Below are positions 6,550-7,702 of a DNA stretch of 7,702 bases, in pieces. The notes beneath the pieces are model-generated. The model made no database searches and was not told the DNA's origin. It saw only the letters and a program-made list of their open reading frames with translations. Both the position numbers and the translations under genes were made by a program. Source of the stretch: an uncultured Eubacteriales bacterium (GTDB taxonomy: Bacteria > Bacillota > Clostridia > Christensenellales > UBA1242); contig CARBWQ010000033.1 in the NCBI GenBank assembly GCA_948949055.1, positions 1-7,702 of the forward strand. The letters run 5' to 3'. The number at the start of each line of letters is the position of its first letter. The stretch's first letter is position 1.

Positions 6550-7536
6550 ATGAGTAAAATTGTAGAAGAAATTCTAAATGACGCAAAAAAAATTGCAATC
6601 GTGTCACATATAAATCCTGATGCTGATGCACTTTGCAGTTCATTTGCTTTAAAAAATATTATAAAAAATAACTATGATTACAAATATGTTGACGTATTTG
6701 CTGATGGTGAAATTGGCTCTCTATATGACCCAATTTTGAGAGATGAGGTTGTTAATCCTATTCCTTACAACTCATATGACATGGTTTATGTACTTGATTG
6801 CCCAAACTTAAATAGAACTGGTAAATATAAGGAATTAATAGAAAAAGCACCTTTTATTGTCAATATTGACCACCATGAAACAAACGATAAATATGGTAGC
6901 ATAAATTTTGTATCTGCAACAGCGTCTAGCACATGCGAAATTATATATCTTATGTCAAAGGCTAGTAAGTATGAACTTAATAATTTGATAGCAAAAGAGT
7001 TATATCAAGGAATTATAACTGATACAAACTGCTTTACTTCTAATGCTATTTCAAAACGTACTCATCAAGTACTCAGTGAACTTTTGGGTTACAAATTTGA
7101 TCACGAAGCTATTAAAGCTTACTACTTTAAAAACAATTCATATGCAAAGACAAAACTTCTTTCAAAAGCACTTCTTTCAATGAAGTTCTATGGTGGTAAT
7201 AAATTTACAACTATGAAAATTCCAAATGAAGTTTTTTCTAAATTTGATGCGACCTTTGAAGATACACTTGGAATTATTGATAACGGAATTAATGTTTCTG
7301 GTACAGAGATTAGTGCAATTCTTATAGAGGCTGAACCTCAAAAGATTTATTGCAGTTTACGTAGTAAGGGTAAAATCAATGTAGGCGAAATTGCAAAAGT
7401 ATTCAATGGTGGTGGTTCGCTTCAACTTGCTGCTTTCCAGAGAGAGGGTAATATTAAAGAGATTGAAACAGAACTTGTTGAAACTGTTAAACCTCAGCTT
7501 GGAGAAATTGAAGAAGAAGAGGCAATTTTATTCTAG
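6550..7536 (+). CDS. DHH/DHHA1 phosphoesterase, NrnA-like
   Basis: This 328-residue protein belongs to the DHH/DHHA1 superfamily, whose NrnA branch degrades short oligoribonucleotides and 3'-phosphoadenosine 5'-phosphate, while others cleave cyclic dinucleotide products. The metal ligands of the DHH domain are visible: His20, Asp24 and Asp26 in SHINPDADAL, Asp83 in VYVLDCPNLNR, DHH at 107-109 in VNIDHHE, and Asp158 in GIITDT. The length suits a stand-alone NrnA-type enzyme. The C-terminal DHHA1 part has GGGSLQLAAF at 287-296 where relatives usually have GGGHxxAAG, so the substrate-binding His seems replaced. No membrane or PAS part is present, so it is not GdpP. The start is fixed by AAGGAGG at 6535-6541. 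It stands alone between a strong promoter and a terminator. The superfamily is certain; the exact substrate is not. Confidence 0.93.
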   Translation: MSKIVEEILNDAKKIAIVSHINPDADALCSSFALKNIIKNNYDYKYVDVFADGEIGSLYDPILRDEVVNPIPYNSYDMVYVLDCPNLNRTGKYKELIEKAPFIVNIDHHETNDKYGSINFVSATASSTCEIIYLMSKASKYELNNLIAKELYQGIITDTNCFTSNAISKRTHQVLSELLGYKFDHEAIKAYYFKNNSYAKTKLLSKALLSMKFYGGNKFTTMKIPNEVFSKFDATFEDTLGIIDNGINVSGTEISAILIEAEPQKIYCSLRSKGKINVGEIAKVFNGGGSLQLAAFQREGNIKEIETELVETVKPQLGEIEEEEAILF

Positions 7537-7540
7537 ACCA

Positions 7541-7572
7541 AAAAACTTGGACTAAATAGTCCAAGTTTTTTT
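7541..7572. terminator. Bidirectional terminator between convergent genes
   Basis: AAAAACTTGGACT (7541-7553) pairs perfectly with AGTCCAAGTTTTT (7558-7570) around AAAT. The T run at 7566-7572 serves the plus strand, and the A run at 7540-7545 supplies a U tract for the minus strand. It begins five bases after the TAG of the phosphoesterase gene and its right end touches the stop codon of the minus-strand gene. Confidence 0.93.
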
Positions 7573-7702
7573 ATTTTAAGTATTCTTTTTCAAACATTTC
7601 CATTGCTTCTTCAAATGTCATTTTTAAGATAATATCATTGTCCTTTGGTCCTTCAATTGGATAAGGCTCAAAGCCATCTTTGTTATAGAAGCCTTCTGGG
7701 TC
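7571..7702 (-). CDS. C-terminal fragment of a convergent gene, possible GNAT acetyltransferase
   Basis: Reading the minus strand from the window edge gives 43 uninterrupted codons ending in TAA at 7573-7571; the start lies beyond the window. The peptide includes GFYNKDGFEPYP near its beginning, then NDIILKMTFEEAMEMF, and ends EKEYLK. The FY-K-GFE pattern followed by a short strand is typical of the end of GNAT N-acetyltransferases, which supports that guess without proving it. Coding is supported by the open frame up to the edge, by ordinary codon use, and by the bidirectional terminator at the stop. About 43 residues are too few for a firm family call. Confidence 0.65.
   Translation of the reverse strand, partial: DPEGFYNKDGFEPYPIEGPKDNDIILKMTFEEAMEMFEKEYLK

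Overview
The window is AT-rich chromosomal DNA (roughly one third G+C by eye) from a low-GC Gram-positive bacterium. AGGAGG-type ribosome sites, TTGACA/TATAAT promoters and U-rich intrinsic terminators point to Bacillota. A DUF1385-type membrane domain next to prmC and prfA is an arrangement known from Clostridia. TAA, TAG and TGA are all used as stops and Trp is encoded by TGG, so the standard bacterial code applies and Mycoplasma-type code 4 is unlikely. Genus cannot be fixed from sequence reading alone.

Layout from left to right: (1) 61-987, a YegS/DgkB-type lipid kinase with its own promoter and essentially no 5' leader, closed by a strong terminator. (2) 988-1260, an intergenic stretch with a duplicated 20-bp hairpin element and then a promoter whose spacer is a run of nine G. 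(3) 1261-3423, a 720-residue protein joining DUF6273-like segments in swapped order to a MoxR-type AAA+ ATPase, transcribed alone and closed by a terminator. (4) 3513-6285, a two-gene translation-termination operon: a membrane-anchored PrmC (degenerate DUF1385 domain fused to the glutamine methyltransferase) overlapping prfA (release factor 1). (5) 6286-6549, a terminator followed by a strong extended -10 promoter. (6) 6550-7536, a DHH/DHHA1 phosphoesterase of the NrnA type. (7) 7541-7572, a bidirectional terminator shared with the 3' end of a convergent minus-strand gene that runs off the window.

PrmC and PrfA work together: PrmC methylates the Gln of the GGQ loop of release factors, and that loop is present in the PrfA made from the overlapping gene. 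The kinase and the phosphoesterase are housekeeping-type genes with no obvious tie to their neighbours.

The most unusual locus is 1200-3423. It has a promoter that could switch phase by slippage of G9 (current spacer 15 bp, two short of optimum). Its protein carries a WLRS-type segment, possibly of C-type-lectin/FGE-like fold, whose local codon pattern resembles the variable region of a diversity-generating retroelement target. It also has a permuted domain order and an ATPase core whose codon choice differs from its flanks. No reverse transcriptase or template repeat lies in the window, so the retroelement reading is a hypothesis only.
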